Part shown: positions 22,761-37,261 of the stretch, one piece after another | Numbering within the stretch: the first letter of the stretch is position 1 | How the letters are laid out: each line of letters starts with the position of its first letter | DNA from: Akebia trifoliata | Lineage: Eukaryota; Streptophyta; Magnoliopsida; Ranunculales; Lardizabalaceae | NCBI GenBank assembly: GCA_017979445.1 | Contig: CM030711.1 | Location: 44,563,560 to 44,627,559 of the forward strand | Length of the DNA stretch: 64,000 nt | Direction of reading: 5' to 3' | The notes under the pieces: generated by a model | Seen by the model: the letters and a program-made list of their open reading frames with translations, nothing else | What the model was told of the DNA's origin: nothing | Databases searched by the model: none | Translations under genes and position numbers: made by a program

Positions 22761-23920
22761 TATTTTTTTTATGTTTCATCGTTTTCTCCTGTTTCTTTCT
22801 TATTTGTTTGTTTGTTTTTGTTTTTTTTTTCCCTCTGGTTTTCTACATTTTTAAGTTTTCCCTTGTCAATTAAAATATACTCCAACTTTGTGGCTATGGT
22901 TATAATTAACATTACCCATATAGCCTACCTATAAGTAGTTTTGGTGGTGTTGCTTGAAGTGGTTCATGCTCCAATCCAAACCAAGTCAGTCACAGTCCAA
23001 TTGTCGCATCGAAGAATGGAGAGAGAGAGAGGAGATCGATATGCTCAAGGAGGTGATCTTTTATATAAAGTAGGTTATTCTAATCTTAATACATCAATGA
23101 TTAGACATGATGCCCTAAACAAACGCAGCTAGTTTAATTCATGCGTTAACATGTTAGGATTAACTGGCATGCAAGTGATAATGGTTTTTTATCACACAGC
23201 AACATCATTCAGAAGCCCATATAGGTGACAACATAATGTCCTTTGGCAACACTGGGGATGCATTCATAACAAGACTATTCCACTGAGCACCAAACCTAAT
23301 CCTTAGTCTTGCCCCACGCTTTGATTGAGACCACCTTTCGTGACATATATAGGTTAATCTAAAATATGAGAGCTTGGCATAGCATGCCATTTAATGCGGC
23401 ACGTCACATTATTTAATCGATATTACTTGCATATTAGGATATACTTGAGACTAAACGTCTTTAATATTATAATGGGACGAGAGTGGTATTGTTGGCCCAA
23501 GTCCATAATCTTTTTAAATATTCATACAATAGATTAAATGGGGAGCGGATCCTCTGCACTACCCCATAGTTCGATTAAAGGGTTGAGAAATCACGATGTC
23601 ATATAGAGATCAAAATCATTTTTGTTAAAATGTTGGAATTTAATGACCGTTCATTTTCAATCTTTGAGATCAAGCTTAGAAAATCAGTTTTTATTTTATT
23701 TTATAACTTTTGTTTCTCTTCAAATCTGATCCAAATTAAACCATGATCATACATGGCTGATGTTAGATCTTAGTTTTATTCATGGCCTCTCCATTGGTGA
23801 AAGACTACATGGTACTACAACAAAACAGTCTCACAAATGATCTGCTCCCTGTTAAAGATGCTATTACATTATTAAACTATATTATTTGATTAAAATTTCT
23901 ATTACACACACATATATATG
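22761..23920. other. Intergenic, no gene recognised
   Basis: The ORF at 22941-23132 has no family resemblance. The rest is AT-rich. Confidence 0.4.
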
Positions 23921-23927
23921 GAAAATG

Positions 23928-24111
23928 TTCGGCACCCTACTATTTGTCCTATGCATTTTGTCCTACATGGGTTAGAAGTTTTGGAATGAGCTGATTTTTG
24001 GTGAGCATGATCTCTATGGTGAGAAGATCATTCTCACCAAAAATCAATTCATTTCAAAACTTCTAACCCATGCAGGATAAAACACGTAGGATAAATAGTA
24101 GGGTGCCGAAC
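23928..24111. mobile_element. Hairpin MITE family H1, complete copy
   Basis: The termini GTTCGGCACCCTAC (23928) and GTAGGGTGCCGAAC (ending 24111) are perfect inverted repeats. Between them the whole element folds back (CCTACATGGGTTAGAAGTTT pairs with AACTTCTAACCCATGCAGG), with TGGTGAGNATGATCT cores in the middle. No ORF. TA-rich flanks (ATATATGG and CCCATATAAATATATA). Confidence 0.85.
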
Positions 24112-24164
24112 ATGCCCATATAAATATATATAGGGAGGCGTTGGACGAACTAAAGAGAGCCAAA

Positions 24165-24440
24165 CATTTTTTCAATGTATGGGTTAGAGGTTTCAGAATG
24201 AGCTAATTTTTTTGTGAGGATGATCTTTATGACAAGGAAATCATCATCACAAAAAAATCAGCCCATTCCGAAACTTTTAATCTCATCAAAAATGATTTAT
24301 AAAAATCGGATGGTCCACAATTCTTCAACCTGTAAACTAGGGTTAGAAGCTTTTGAATGAGCTAATTTTTGGCGAGGATGATCTCTTCACCATAGAGATC
24401 ACCCTCACAAGAAATCAACCCATTCTGAAACTTCTAACCC
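24165..24440. repeat. Hairpin MITE family H1, two degraded copies
   Basis: Cores at about 24180-24285 and 24340-24440. Each has GAATGAGCTAATTTTT and, inverted, AAATCARCCCATTC, joined by a TTTACAAGTTGAAGAAT-like linker that is also seen inverted at 56.9 and 60.5 kb. Confidence 0.7.
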
Positions 24441-25430
24441 CTATATTAAAAAAATGCTTAACACAATGTTTGACTCTCTTTGGGGCCTCCGAAAGCTTCC
24501 CATATATAGTTTATATATTACAAAGTAATTACTTATATAACTCCAATCTTACATACATGCTTTTTTTTTTTTCCTGTGTAGCACGTACATGCTAACTATA
24601 CTAGTGTATTTTCAATCGAAGAAGTGATGAATGAAAGTGGACAACCGTGGAAGCGAAAGCAGGCTCAACCATATACAAGTAAGAGAAGAATGAGACAAAC
24701 GAATAAACCAAAGTGATCTCTCTTCGGAGAAGCTGGTCGAAGGAGGTTGGGTTGTCTTCTCCAAACAAAGCCGGGCCATCTACAATATAGAGAAACTAGT
24801 GTTTATACCATTCAATGGGCAATCCTAATTATGAGAGGCAGCGGAGCGGGCTTGTCTTGCACCAAGAGGCCAGAGTTCTCCTCTGCCCCACTAATTAGTT
24901 AAGTGCTAGGGCCTTATTCCCCTCAATTCTCTTTTGTTCGCCAGGTTACTTACGTGTGCTGTTTTAATGCACCTGAGCTACACCAGAAGATCCAAAATAC
25001 AAAACCCAGAGAGATATAAGATCCAATATCTCAAGTTCACACCAACTAGATCCAACATGTACGTGGGTTCAATAATTCCCGCCTCACCAAAATTACCAAT
25101 CTCATTAAATAACAGGCTCACTGACATAAAAAACAAACAAAAAAAAAAGGAATTTATACAGTCTCCTTCGTATACACAAGAAGAAAGTATGTTTACATGA
25201 CAACATTTCAGTATTTCCCTCCTTGTAAGGCCACTGTTTTTATTCAGTGGAATTATAATAATGATTAGTAAATACAATGATCTGGTCTTCTTATCTAACG
25301 GTCTATATTTCAATAGCGAGTAAATTGTTGTAGTACCGACTCTATTGGATCATTGTAACTAGTACATACGTCTCACGTATTTAGAGCGTATAACAAAAGA
25401 TATACATACAACGTTGAAAATAATGGCTCG
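24441..25430. other. Intergenic upstream of the RING gene
   Basis: No gene is recognised. Confidence 0.4.
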
Positions 25431-26025
25431 CTTTCTGCAGTTTCTGTCCTTTTCGCGCTTTCAAAAAGCGCGAGGACGAAGAAAGTGCGTGAGACGCCGT
25501 AGAAAACGAAGCCTTTCTATGTGCAGCGACAGCGAGGCAGAGAGACGAAGCAACCTAATTCTCTTTCTTTGTAACCCTAGATTTACGGGTAATTTATGAA
25601 ATGTTATTCCAATCGTAGAAAAATTTCAGATTTACAGTGTGAATCAAGAACCAATCTCTTCGAGTTCTGACATCATCTTACGTTCAATTACTCCATTTTC
25701 TTCGAAACAATCTCTTCGATTTCTTGGGTTGATTGGTCGAAATTAAGGTTAGGGTCTGCAAATTGTTCGTCTAATTTGATTCGAAGATTTTCAGAGGGAG
25801 TTCCGGCTCGTAAAAGTATAATTTATGCTCTTAGTTGTGGAAACTCTGTGACTGAGATCTCGATTTGGAGTTGATCGGGTTCAAGATCTGTGGATAAGGG
25901 TTATTGACGTTGGTTTTCTGTGTTTCTTTGATTATTTGGTGAAGAATCGGTAAAATTTTCCGCTTCAATTGTGCCAGATTTGTTCTGTAACAGTCAATCG
26001 AGAATTGGGTTTAGGTTTCGTAGAG
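25431..26025 (+). promoter_or_regulatory. Probable leader region of the RNFT1-like gene
   Basis: GC content rises. A tight hairpin sits at 25454-25472 (CGCGCTTT, 3-nt loop, AAAGCGCG). Purine/CT-rich leader-like sequence follows to the ATG at 26026. A 5' UTR intron is possible but not proven by sequence. Confidence 0.35.
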
Positions 26026-29000
26026 ATGGAGAATTTCGATAGCAATTCCGACCCATACAGGAATTCTTCTTCGGGCAGTAGTAATTCAAGAAGATTTGGA
26101 ATGCAGCTCTCTACTGCAAATTTCATCCAGGCACCGTTATCGGCTTTGTTAGATTATTCTGGTATTCTTCGAACGAGGTCGAGTCATCAAGAGATGGAGG
26201 GTTTGATAAATGGAGGTGTAGAACCTCGTTTCCAGGGCATTGTGCAGAATCGGTTGGATGATTCTGCTGTAAGCAGTAGCGGTGATGGTGAAGTTTCCAT
26301 TCGGATAATTGGTGCTGGAGAACAAGAGCATGTAAGGGTGGGAAGAGAATGTGGCCATGGAGAGGACCGCTTATCAACTGAGGAGATTGCTGGACTGGCA
26401 GCATCAGAATCGTTGGATCGTCGTGGAGACTTGGGGAATGAAAGTGGGTCCAGTGAGGGGGGTTCTTTGTCATCATCTGCTTCGATTCCGTCTGTTAATT
26501 CGGGAGATGTGGGGACGAATGAGGAGGGTGGTAATGGTGTGGGAGGTAATAGCAGGGATTCTTCTTCTCAGAGATATGATATTCAACAGATTGCCAAGTG
26601 GATTGAGCAGTTTCTGCCATTTTCTTTGCTTCTGTTGGTTGTCTTCATTCGGCAGCATTTGCAAGGTATTTGGTTTTAATGATGTTTATTTTAGACATTT
26701 GATATGTGGTTGTTCATGTTTTTAAATCATAAGACGAAGTTTTGGTTTAATTTTCACCTCACTAAAGCTTTTCATTTTGACTAACATCTGGGTTTGATCT
26801 TTGGATTTAATGGTATGGACTTCAAAAACATGAATTTCAGTCTTGGTCTTCCACTTGGTTTGTTGAGTGGATGTATAAACATGTTTGCAGGAAACAGAAG
26901 AAGGCATATAGGGAAAACTTTAGAAGCCTTTTATGAGATGGAAATCAATTTGATAGCTTGTTAGCGAACGTAGGTTGTCTTTCATGAGTGTTATGGCTAG
27001 TGGGAAGTGGAGGTTGAACTATTCTTATTCTTATTTTTTATTTTTGGTTCTATGTTGACTGAAGTCTTGGGTTGAGCAGAACTGGAATTGAAGCTTTAAA
27101 ATAATTCATTAGCATTTAGGTTCCGTTGAAGTGTTATCGATGTGTGTTTTGAGTTATTGGTAATCAAAAATCTCGTTTATGCGATTTCAATCTCCCATAC
27201 CGTTCATTTTTTTTTTTCTTTTCTAAATGTTGTCTTTAAGAAAGTTATGTGTTGCCTTTCTACAAGGAGTTTCAGGTTTCTTTGTCACAATTTGGATTGC
27301 CGCTGTGTTGTTCAAGTCGAATGATATTCTAAGGAAGCAAACAGCTCTAAAGGTGCTGTGATATATCCCGTCTTTCTGATTTTTATTTATTGTATATGTA
27401 CATTTTCTCCTCTTTACATTCTAATTTGTGCTCACATTTACCTATCAAAAAAATTTGTGCTCACATTTGGTCTTTATATGCATATTTTCTCATAGAAGTT
27501 GTAAGTGCCAACTTAGCTAAGTGGTAGAGACAAGTGGAGTGTTGTTCCCACGTTCTCGGTTCAAACCCCCTTGAACCAAACTTCATTTGCTAACCCCTAA
27601 CTTCATACCTATCAAAAAAGAAAAAGAATAGAGAAGTTATGCTGTAGTGATCCTGGTTTCTTAGTTGTGGTAATCTATTTTTTGCCTGCAGGGTGAGAGA
27701 AAAATTTCAGTTCTTATTGGCATCACTGTGGTTTTCATGCTTCATGTGGTTGGAGTTTACTGCTGGTACCGAAATGATGATCTTCTATACCCATTGGTTA
27801 TGCTTCCTCCAAAAGAAATTCCATATTTCTGGCATGCTATATTCATGATCATAGTGAACGGTATGATGGATTCGACCCTCAGTTGTTATTATGACTACAA
27901 AAATTTATTTCTAAACTGGATTCAATTTATTATTTTGGTGTAGAGATATTGTATCCCGCCTAGTAGGTAAGACCGTAAGAAGGTTATGGTGTGATTTTGT
28001 TCATAGGTTTTATATTACCACTCCAACCTTACCAGTAGTGATTTGTTGTATTGAAAGTGATTGATTTTTATTTTTATTTTTTATCGATAGAGATAAGTTT
28101 ATTCATAAAAGAAAACGAGGGGGGTCGAGGGGACCAACCCAAAACAAAGAGAAGCGACAAGACAAAGAAAGGAAAACAACAACATAGCGCGAGTAACAAG
28201 TTACTGTCACGCCCCGAAATCCCAACACGAATCCCTATGATTCATCAGTTAGAATCTCGAGGTGTGAGGTAATCAATCACACAATCTGACAGAACATTCA
28301 TAAATAAAATACTTATGAAAAGAAAATATACGCAGCGGAATAAACATTTAACTAACATCTATACGAGAGTCTAGAGTAAACAGAAGAAATCGACAAACAC
28401 TGATATAAGTCAAGATCTTTAATCTCATAATTCATCAGGTTACAAAAATTTCTAAACTACCATGTTTCTTATCTACAACCAAAAAACCGCTAAGATCCTC
28501 TACTAGTCCTCAAAGACATGGCGGCGGCAAGACATCAATCTGATCCTCCTCAAGGACCTCCTCAAAAGACTCCTCAAAGAACGGTTCTTCAAAAGTTGAA
28601 TAATCTGAAAGGGGAAGGATAGGGTGAGTAACAGGGGAATGTTACTCAGCAGGATGAACGCCGTTCTAACAACGAGTCATACTTGCACGAGTAATCAGTT
28701 GAACAGTTAAATAATGTAAGTTTTTCATAATGTAACATACGATAAATGTCTAAGCATATTCAATAAACAGTTAAATAATTTCAACCTATTTTTAAAGTAA
28801 CATATGCATCTTTTAAATGAAAACATCTATCAATCATTACAAAAAAGAAAAAATACATAATAAGAACACGGCGGTGTAATCGATAAGAGAGCAAAGGAAC
28901 ACGCCGATATAACCGCCTCGGCTATGGCAATACGATATTCCAAACTTAACCTCCGATGTGGAATCCTATCGTTATAATCTGATTTTGTGGCCGGTCTAGC

Positions 29001-32000
29001 ATACCACGGTTAGATGACCATTTATCCGGCTCAGACTGGCCGTTGACCAAGAACCCAATACTGAGTTCAACTAACGGTGAGGTCGACCGTTTGACGACTA
29101 CAGACTAAAAGTGATCACTAACTAGCCCAGGAGACCCCTCGCGTCGAAGCCTATCAAGAGGCAATGCATGTGAACCCTGCCTATCTCTACACTATACAGA
29201 GACCGCCTTTACACACAACGTTCCCCAGAGAATCAGTAGGAGAAATTCCCGGATTTCATAAGCTGTAATATGCTCTAAGGTATCCCATACTACCGAAGAG
29301 CATATGACATCTAGTGTTATCCTAGATTGACTCGTCGCTTCCGGATACACAGCAACGCGTCACTCTTTATGGGTTTTCTACAAACTTTACTGGTAAACAA
29401 AATAATTTATTTTGTATAATATATCATTTCTTTTTAATCGAAAATACAAACAAAGTCTGATAGTGCCTTCCAGTGACAGTTATCTGTCATTTCCATCCAT
29501 CAACCATCTCATCCCTCTATCTATCTATCACATTTTACGTGGCATGGCCACTACGTAGAACTGGAGGCACTGTCCCATCAATCAGTCGAGAACATACGTT
29601 CTCTCTATCCATCCATCAATTAAATCGATCAATCTATCATCTAATTTCCTACATATCTATTAAAGTAATTTTACTTTTAAAGTAATTCGAAGTCCATAAA
29701 GCATCAACCAATTCCATTCGATGGTTTTGGTTGGAGTCGAGAGACTCGAAAACAAAGATAAAACCATAAGCTGAAATCTATGAAAATTTAACTAAGTGTT
29801 GAAAAATAATTTTTTTCAAAGTCGAAATTGAAAACGAACTATTTATTTATTTATTAAAGAACTTAAAGTAATACTTAATTTAGTTTAATGAAATAAATGT
29901 AGGAAATGGGTATACATACTATATGGAAGCAACACAAAACAAATTAGAACCAAACTCAACATTCGGATACTTTTCGAATTGCTGATTTTTTCGTCGAAAC
30001 TCGACCAAACTCGATCCAAATATCATATTAACTAAAAAATGCTTATATTACATCAAATGAACTAAAACCAATCATAACTAAGCATGTAAACATGATTCAA
30101 ATCGTTCAAATATGTATAAACTTAATGAAATAATCGATTTATCAACAATCATATGGATTTTCTATGAAATTATCGCATAACTAGAAGGTAGAAGGGAAGG
30201 CAACCTACCTCAAGCTAATTTCAACGGTTGAACGAACTTTAAAATCGCCTCCGGCCAATCTCTAAAATTTTCTTCCGGCGAAAATCGGATTTTTTGCGTC
30301 CACGCGTAACCCTCGGCGAGAGGAACAACTTTCCTTCTTGCGCCTAAGCTCGGATCGTTCTCGTTTAGTGTAGATCTGAGTTTCAAATATTGAAGGAAAA
30401 GAGTTGAGATTTGTTTGGAGAGAGAATAAGAAAAATCTGATTTTTCTAATAGAATTTAGATATTTATATCACTTAAGTTGGGACATACTTGTCATTTTGG
30501 GAATTGTTTTTCCCAAATGCCGAATTGGACAAACTTATACTCCATTTCGGGTGATTTTTCGACACGAATCTAATGATATGATCGGTTTCCTCAAATTACG
30601 TCTCTAAGGTGTCGTTTACCTATTGGGAAAATATCAAATGCAAAACTCGAGGATTTGATAACTTTTAAATCAATGCACGGATCTAAAATTCTTTCCTCGA
30701 GATACATTTTAGGATTTCAGGTCATTACAGTTACTCTCGCGACAAAGAACAAATCCTATCCCATTTTACAACAAAATCTTCAAAGAAGACCTTGTTGAAT
30801 TCCTTATGGAGTTTGCTCCAAGAGAACATGGGCTCCAAAATAGAAAGAACTAGTCCTTCCATCGTAGAAACTTTCCTTTCAAAAATGCAATGATTGCAAT
30901 CTTTCCAAATACCCCAACAAATTGTAAATGGAGCTAAGAACCAAAGAATCTGTTTAGATGACGAGAAGGAACCTCCCCACTCCAACCAAGATCCAAAGCC
31001 GATTTGATAGAGCTAGGAAAACAACCCACTAAATCGAATAAAGACAAGAAATGCGATCAAATGTGATTAGCCACCCGTCAATGAATGAATAAGTGACCCA
31101 CCATTTCCACCTAAGATCTACACATGCAACATTGATTCGGAGAAATAAAACCTTTTTTGATTAACTGGTTCATATTTGCGAGTCTCCTTAATACCGCCAA
31201 CCAAAGAAAAATCGATAACTGAGGAGGTATCTTACCACCCTAGACAAATGAGTGAGGGAAAGACATTACACTACTTGGAGCAATGCCATCGTACAATGAT
31301 TTAACCGTGAACTTCCCATCCCTATTACCTTCCCACAATACCTTATCTTCTGAAGAGTTCTACATGTAGCTATTTTCCACCAAAAAAATTAACCTCCCTA
31401 GAGTATCCACCTCCCAATCGTTGAAAGTTCTTCTAAACCCAAAGTCCCAGTTTGTCGCACCATTTTCAAGATTCTTGAAAACAGAGACAACTTGATTATT
31501 TTTCAAAGACAAATAAAAAAGATCCGAGAATAAGTCCCTAAGAAGTCTATTCCCACACCACCAATCCTCCCAGAATCTCACCTTATTCTCACTCCCAACC
31601 TTACATTTCACTCTTTTCTTAAATAACAAAAGTCTTTTAAGGATACCTTTTCACACTCCACACCCCAACGTGCTTCTCACCGGACTACTCTCCCACTCAT
31701 TCCCATTCACCCCATATTTATCCACAATTATTTTCCTCCAAAGACTTTCTCCCTCCTCCCCAAACCTCCAAAGCCACTTCCCCAACAAAACTGAATTCAT
31801 AGAACCAAAATTACGAAAATCCAATCCCCAATTCTTTTTAGGCAAATATAACTTATTCCAACTCACCTAATGGTGTTTTCTCAAGCCGTCTTTGCCGTGT
31901 CATAAGAAATCTCGGCAGATTCTTTCTAATTGCACTTCTACATTTCTTGATAAGGAGAACAACAAAAAAGTGTAGATAGGAATGCTAGCTAAAGTACCTT

Positions 32001-34579
32001 TAATGAGAGTAATCTTCCCTCCTTTAAATAAAAGCTTAGCTTTCCAAATACTTAATCTTTTTCTCATCCTTTCGAGTACCGGTTCTCAAATGTCTTTACT
32101 TGTATAATCCATCCCTAAAGAAAGTCTCAAATACGAGGATGGAAGAGCCCCTATCTGGAATCCAATCGATGCCATCGCTACCTCCACCCCTTCCACCTCT
32201 CCTACCGTAAACAACTTGCTCTTGCGAAGATTTACTGGAATACCAGAGATTGCTTCAAAACACCAAGAATGTTGCTTAAGAAGCTCAATTGTCTCAGCAA
32301 ATAATCTAAAAAAATTAAAGTATCATCTGCAAACTTTAATGAAATGTTCATATAGTCTGTTCCCAAAAGTGATTGATTTAAGAACATACTATATGCTAGT
32401 CAACATTTCATGAACATGTTAGAAATGAAATCCCAAAAGTTTAAGTACTTTTGGGGTGAAAGTTAATCCCTCTTGCACCTAGAAAAAAAAAACTCATGTT
32501 TTTGGTACATTTCTTGCAAGATTGTGTTTATTCACTTAGGATTACCAAAACACACTTGCATGGCAATGTGGGGAAAAAAGATGTCAAGTAAAGTATTTTT
32601 CCCTAATCATGCAAGTGGGCTAGCAACACCCCAACTAGAACGGCTAAGTTTCTTTCAAAGTGGTTAGTGAAGTCTTGCATCCGGTGATATTTTTTGTTTT
32701 TAATAAGATAAAATTTATTGATTGGAGGACGAGGAGTCCTCAGAAAAAGGTACAATGACAACTACTCCCTAATTATAGTATCCCACCTAAACATAAAATC
32801 TTCAATGAAAAACCCCCTAAACTCCTTAAATTGTTTACACTAAAGGAAAAGCAATCCACAAATGTTGAAAATAATTTCTTGAAAGTTATTCTCCTTGTCA
32901 TCAAATGTGCGCGGATTCCTTTTTTTTCACAAACCCTAGCAAATTGTGAAGGGCGTTAACCTCCACAAAATCTTCAACTTACCAAAAAAGGAAGTGGAAT
33001 TCCAACAAAAAAGAAGAGTTGCAAGAAGATTGGGTTAGCACCACGGTACCTTAAATAAGGAAAGAAAATGGCACCAAACACGAGAAGCCACCTCACAATG
33101 AATTAGAAGGTGCTCCACATACTCACCACTCGCTTTACACATACAACAATAATCTTCCAACACACAGCACATCCGGTAATATCATTGTGGTTGTTTCCCA
33201 TTTCCTTTTTTGAATCGTTATTTGTTACAAAGAGGTGGAACCTTGAACTTAAATGATTTGAAACTTTCCTCTTTTGTTTGCTTCTATTCTTGAGAGGATA
33301 CTTAGGCCCTTTCAGATATGGAATATTCTTTCAAGCAAATCCTCTTTTTATCACATTGCAATGAATAATGTAATTTCTTTTTTTGTGGGTTCCATTTCCC
33401 AAATCGATCTTGTTTGTTTCCTTGTCATTACATTATATTTCCTTTCCTCTCATTTTCTTTGTTCATCTTGGGGAATTTCTGTGGAATTACACTTTGTGCT
33501 TTTTCCTATAAATAGACACCTACTTGGATTTTTTTTTTTTAATAAAAAAATCTAGCAATTAGTATGGTTTTTTCCCCTTTTAAAAATTGGTGTATAAAAT
33601 TATACTTGTATATCTTGAGCTTTTCTTTCTGTCAATTTGGCATTAGGCAATTCATATGAATATCTTGTAATGTCATTTCTTTATGTTCAAGCTTCCAATA
33701 TCCTTTTTTGGTTTTTCCTTGTCTTTTTTGGAAATAGATCATGAATGAATTCTTTATCTTTTCTAAAAACTTAAAGATTATAAAATCTCAATTTTATTTT
33801 CTTATTACTTTCAGATATAATGGTGCGACAAGCAGCAATGATTCTCAAGTGCATGCTACTGATGTATTACAAGAATAGCAGAGGCCGAAATTACCGTAAG
33901 CAGGTAAGATAGTACACATGTTCACAAAATTCTTCAAGGCGCAACTGGTATATTTTTTTGACATAGATAGACAATTTTACATGTCAGCTGGTATATAATC
34001 AACCTAATGGTCTCTGCAAAGTTTTCTTTATCACCCTTATGTAGACTAATTGTAACTAGGAACTTATTCATTTCCTCTCAATTTCCTTCACACTAGTCCT
34101 GACCCCCACATACATGTCTCTAATTATGTCTATGTATCCATTCACGACTCTCCTCTTTCTCAGTAGCTACCAAATTAGCTCTTTTGGTGCCTTGTCTCAT
34201 TCTTTCTCTCAGTCCATAAAATTATAAATTGGTTTTTTGATCTATTTGTTTTTTATATATTGACCTTTATTCAATCATTTTCCTATAGTTTCATAATGTG
34301 GTTACAAGTTTAATGTCCTGATAGTTGGTAGTACTTTGAATGTTTCCTTTATTCTTATATATATATGGGAAATGTTCGGCACCCTACACTTTGCCCTACG
34401 TGTTTTGTCCTACATGGGTTAGAAGTTTTGGAATGGGATGATTTTTGGTGAGAAGAGATCATCCTCACCAAAAATCAACCCCCGAAGAGATCATCCTCAC
34501 CAAAAATTAACCCATTCCAAAACTTCTAACCCATGTAGGACAAAACACGTAGGGTAAAGTGTAGGGTGTCGAACGGGAT

Positions 34580-34624
<45 letters not shown>

Positions 34625-37229
34625 AAAGTTTGTCTTATGTGGCTTAAAAGTTTCGGATTGGGCTGATTTTTTGTGAGGATGATCTCCTCATCACTTCTGA
34701 CCCCATCAAAAGTAGTTTAGAATTGTGACTGTCAAATTGTAGATGACCGGACAACAGCTTCGAGTTCTCCTAAATCTATTCTAATTCAAGTTAAAGGTAA
34801 ATTAGAAACCATCCTAAAAGACCTAGGGTTTTATTCTTAAAACTTTCCTTTCCAAAATTAACTTAGCAACTTGTGAAAATAAAAGCTTTTTAAAACCTAA
34901 AAACCCAACATTCTTAAACTTAGTAAAGCTACTAGTAGTTCTCAACTACGCTATAGAACCTCTTGTATAGACATTTATACTAAATATGATTACTTAAAAC
35001 TAGTCTACTAAGCACCATGGATCCTTTGAAATGAACAAAAATGAAATTTATGATCTAGGTACTAGGTTTCTAAGTCTTATGGAAAGAAGTTCAAATCTAT
35101 CGGTTAGCCGTTTATGATCATAATCAATCAACCTGAGCTTTTGGTGTCTAAAACCATAAAAGGTAGCCAAACGTTCATGTGCTAATTACTCCAAGACTTT
35201 GCATGTCATTCCTAAAGGAGATTGTGGGTTTGGTTGCTATTGTGTTTGCTTGGATCTTGATTACTGGATCTTATCTTACGAAAATATTTTCAAGTTCAAC
35301 CCCAGTTATTATTGTGGCTATATATATTTTATTATTTTTTCTTTTTGCATTTTTCAGGGTCAAATCTTAACTCTAGTTGAGTATTTGCTGTTGTTGTATC
35401 GTGCCTTGTTGCCAACTCCTGTTTGGTATCGATTCTTCTTGAATAAGGAATATGGAAGCCTCTTTTCGTCGCTAATTACAGGATTGTACCTTACTTTCAA
35501 GCTCACATCAGTTGTTGAGAAGGTGGTTTTCTATAACACTTTTTTATGTTGGTGCCTCCATGTGTTTGTCTTCCAAATCCTTAATAGCTCATCCTAAATG
35601 TCATGTAGGAACTTGGGCATCATAGTGAAGACAAGTACACAATTGTATCACCTTGTCTTTATATATTCATTTTTATTTTATATTGCTCAGGTCCAATCCT
35701 TCTTTGTTGCGTTAAAAGCATTATCACGTAAAGAGGTCCATTATGGGTCTCAAGCCACGTCTGAACAGGTAAGTTTCTTTGTTAAAAACTTAAAGCTATA
35801 TGTTTCCTTTAACAATGCTCTTAACATTCCAATATTGGGGTTTGGGAATTCTATAATTGGACAATGTAAATGCTTCGAGATTTGACGGAATTTTCTTATG
35901 TATATGGCTTAGCACATCTATTAAATTAAATTTAGTTGTTTTTGAGAAGTTGGAGACTTATTCTGTGACGCCCCCGAAACACTAGCACAAAGCTCCTTGT
36001 CAAATCTCGAAATACTAGGTGGCACCTCGAAATTTCGGCATGATTTCCTCTGTTTATGTTAGCATTCCAAGGCATTCAAACTGCTTCGCCTGATAAGTCA
36101 TACATAACCTATATATATATATAATTATTTTGTGAACTGTTAAAGAGTTTGTGAATATCTGAAGGGATAGTCTATCATATCATCCGGAATAATATACTAT
36201 TTTGAGATGTACGGTAGGGACAACGAAGCTTATACGTGGTATGGAACGCGTATGAGAGTGGAGTCACTACTAGAATTCAAGTTTATTCATTTCTATTTTT
36301 ATCAGTGAACTTGTAATGTAAAAGTAGTCGTACACGAATGAGGTTAGATAATGAAAATCACATGTACGCCTGATATGCGTAGACGGAGATGATTAGTCAG
36401 TGATTACTAACAATCTAAAGTAGTCGAACGTTCTGACACATCGAAAAGAGACATATTTCTTGCGGTCACGTCAAACGACTAGTCTGAGCTGGATAAATAG
36501 TCCCGCAAGTGGTAATACATTGACCAGTCACAAAATCAATAACTAATACTTTATTATTGGTACATTATGTCATGGTTGGGAGCAATCCAGCTGTAGAATG
36601 CCAACTATCTAATTCCACTACTCCATTGTGTATTATGTATCTATTATCTTATTTTGGATTATAAAATGAAAAACATGTTTACTATTTCAATTTTATCAAT
36701 TAGATTTGTATAAAAAGAAAATGTTATAATGAGTACTACTGATTGATGTAATGTGAATTTTTAATTGTTTAGTTGCTAATCCCTGACTATATGTACCAGT
36801 TCATCATAGTTCATTCTGTAAAATCTTTTATATATTGAATTGATTCAAAATGCTTACTCATTCATGCTAAAATGAGGTTATTGATAAGAATTATTTGTTT
36901 TCTTACTGGGTAACCATTGTTACTCACCCTGTCCATTTCATTTTTTAGTTTCAGGTTTTGTACTTGATGAGGCCGGTGTAGAATAGTATTAGTTAGGATT
37001 ATCTGATAAGTCAGATAGACGACCAGAGTCCTTTACCTGGTGAGTATTGAGGTTATAACCACTAGTAGCGTCAGTTTCTTCCAGGTTATATTATAAGTTT
37101 TGGTTGAGCATTAGGATTTTGTTAAAGAGATGAGTTTCTGTATAATCTTGTATATTAATTATTTCTTCCGCACTCTGATCTACCATACGCTGTTAGATGT
37201 ATTTACACTTCCAATATTATTCTATTTTG

Positions 37230-37261
<32 letters not shown>

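Noticed and set aside
27503..27630. Functional tRNA gene
   Set aside because: A- and B-box-like motifs are present but no cloverleaf or anticodon arm can be formed; the A-rich tail fits a SINE.
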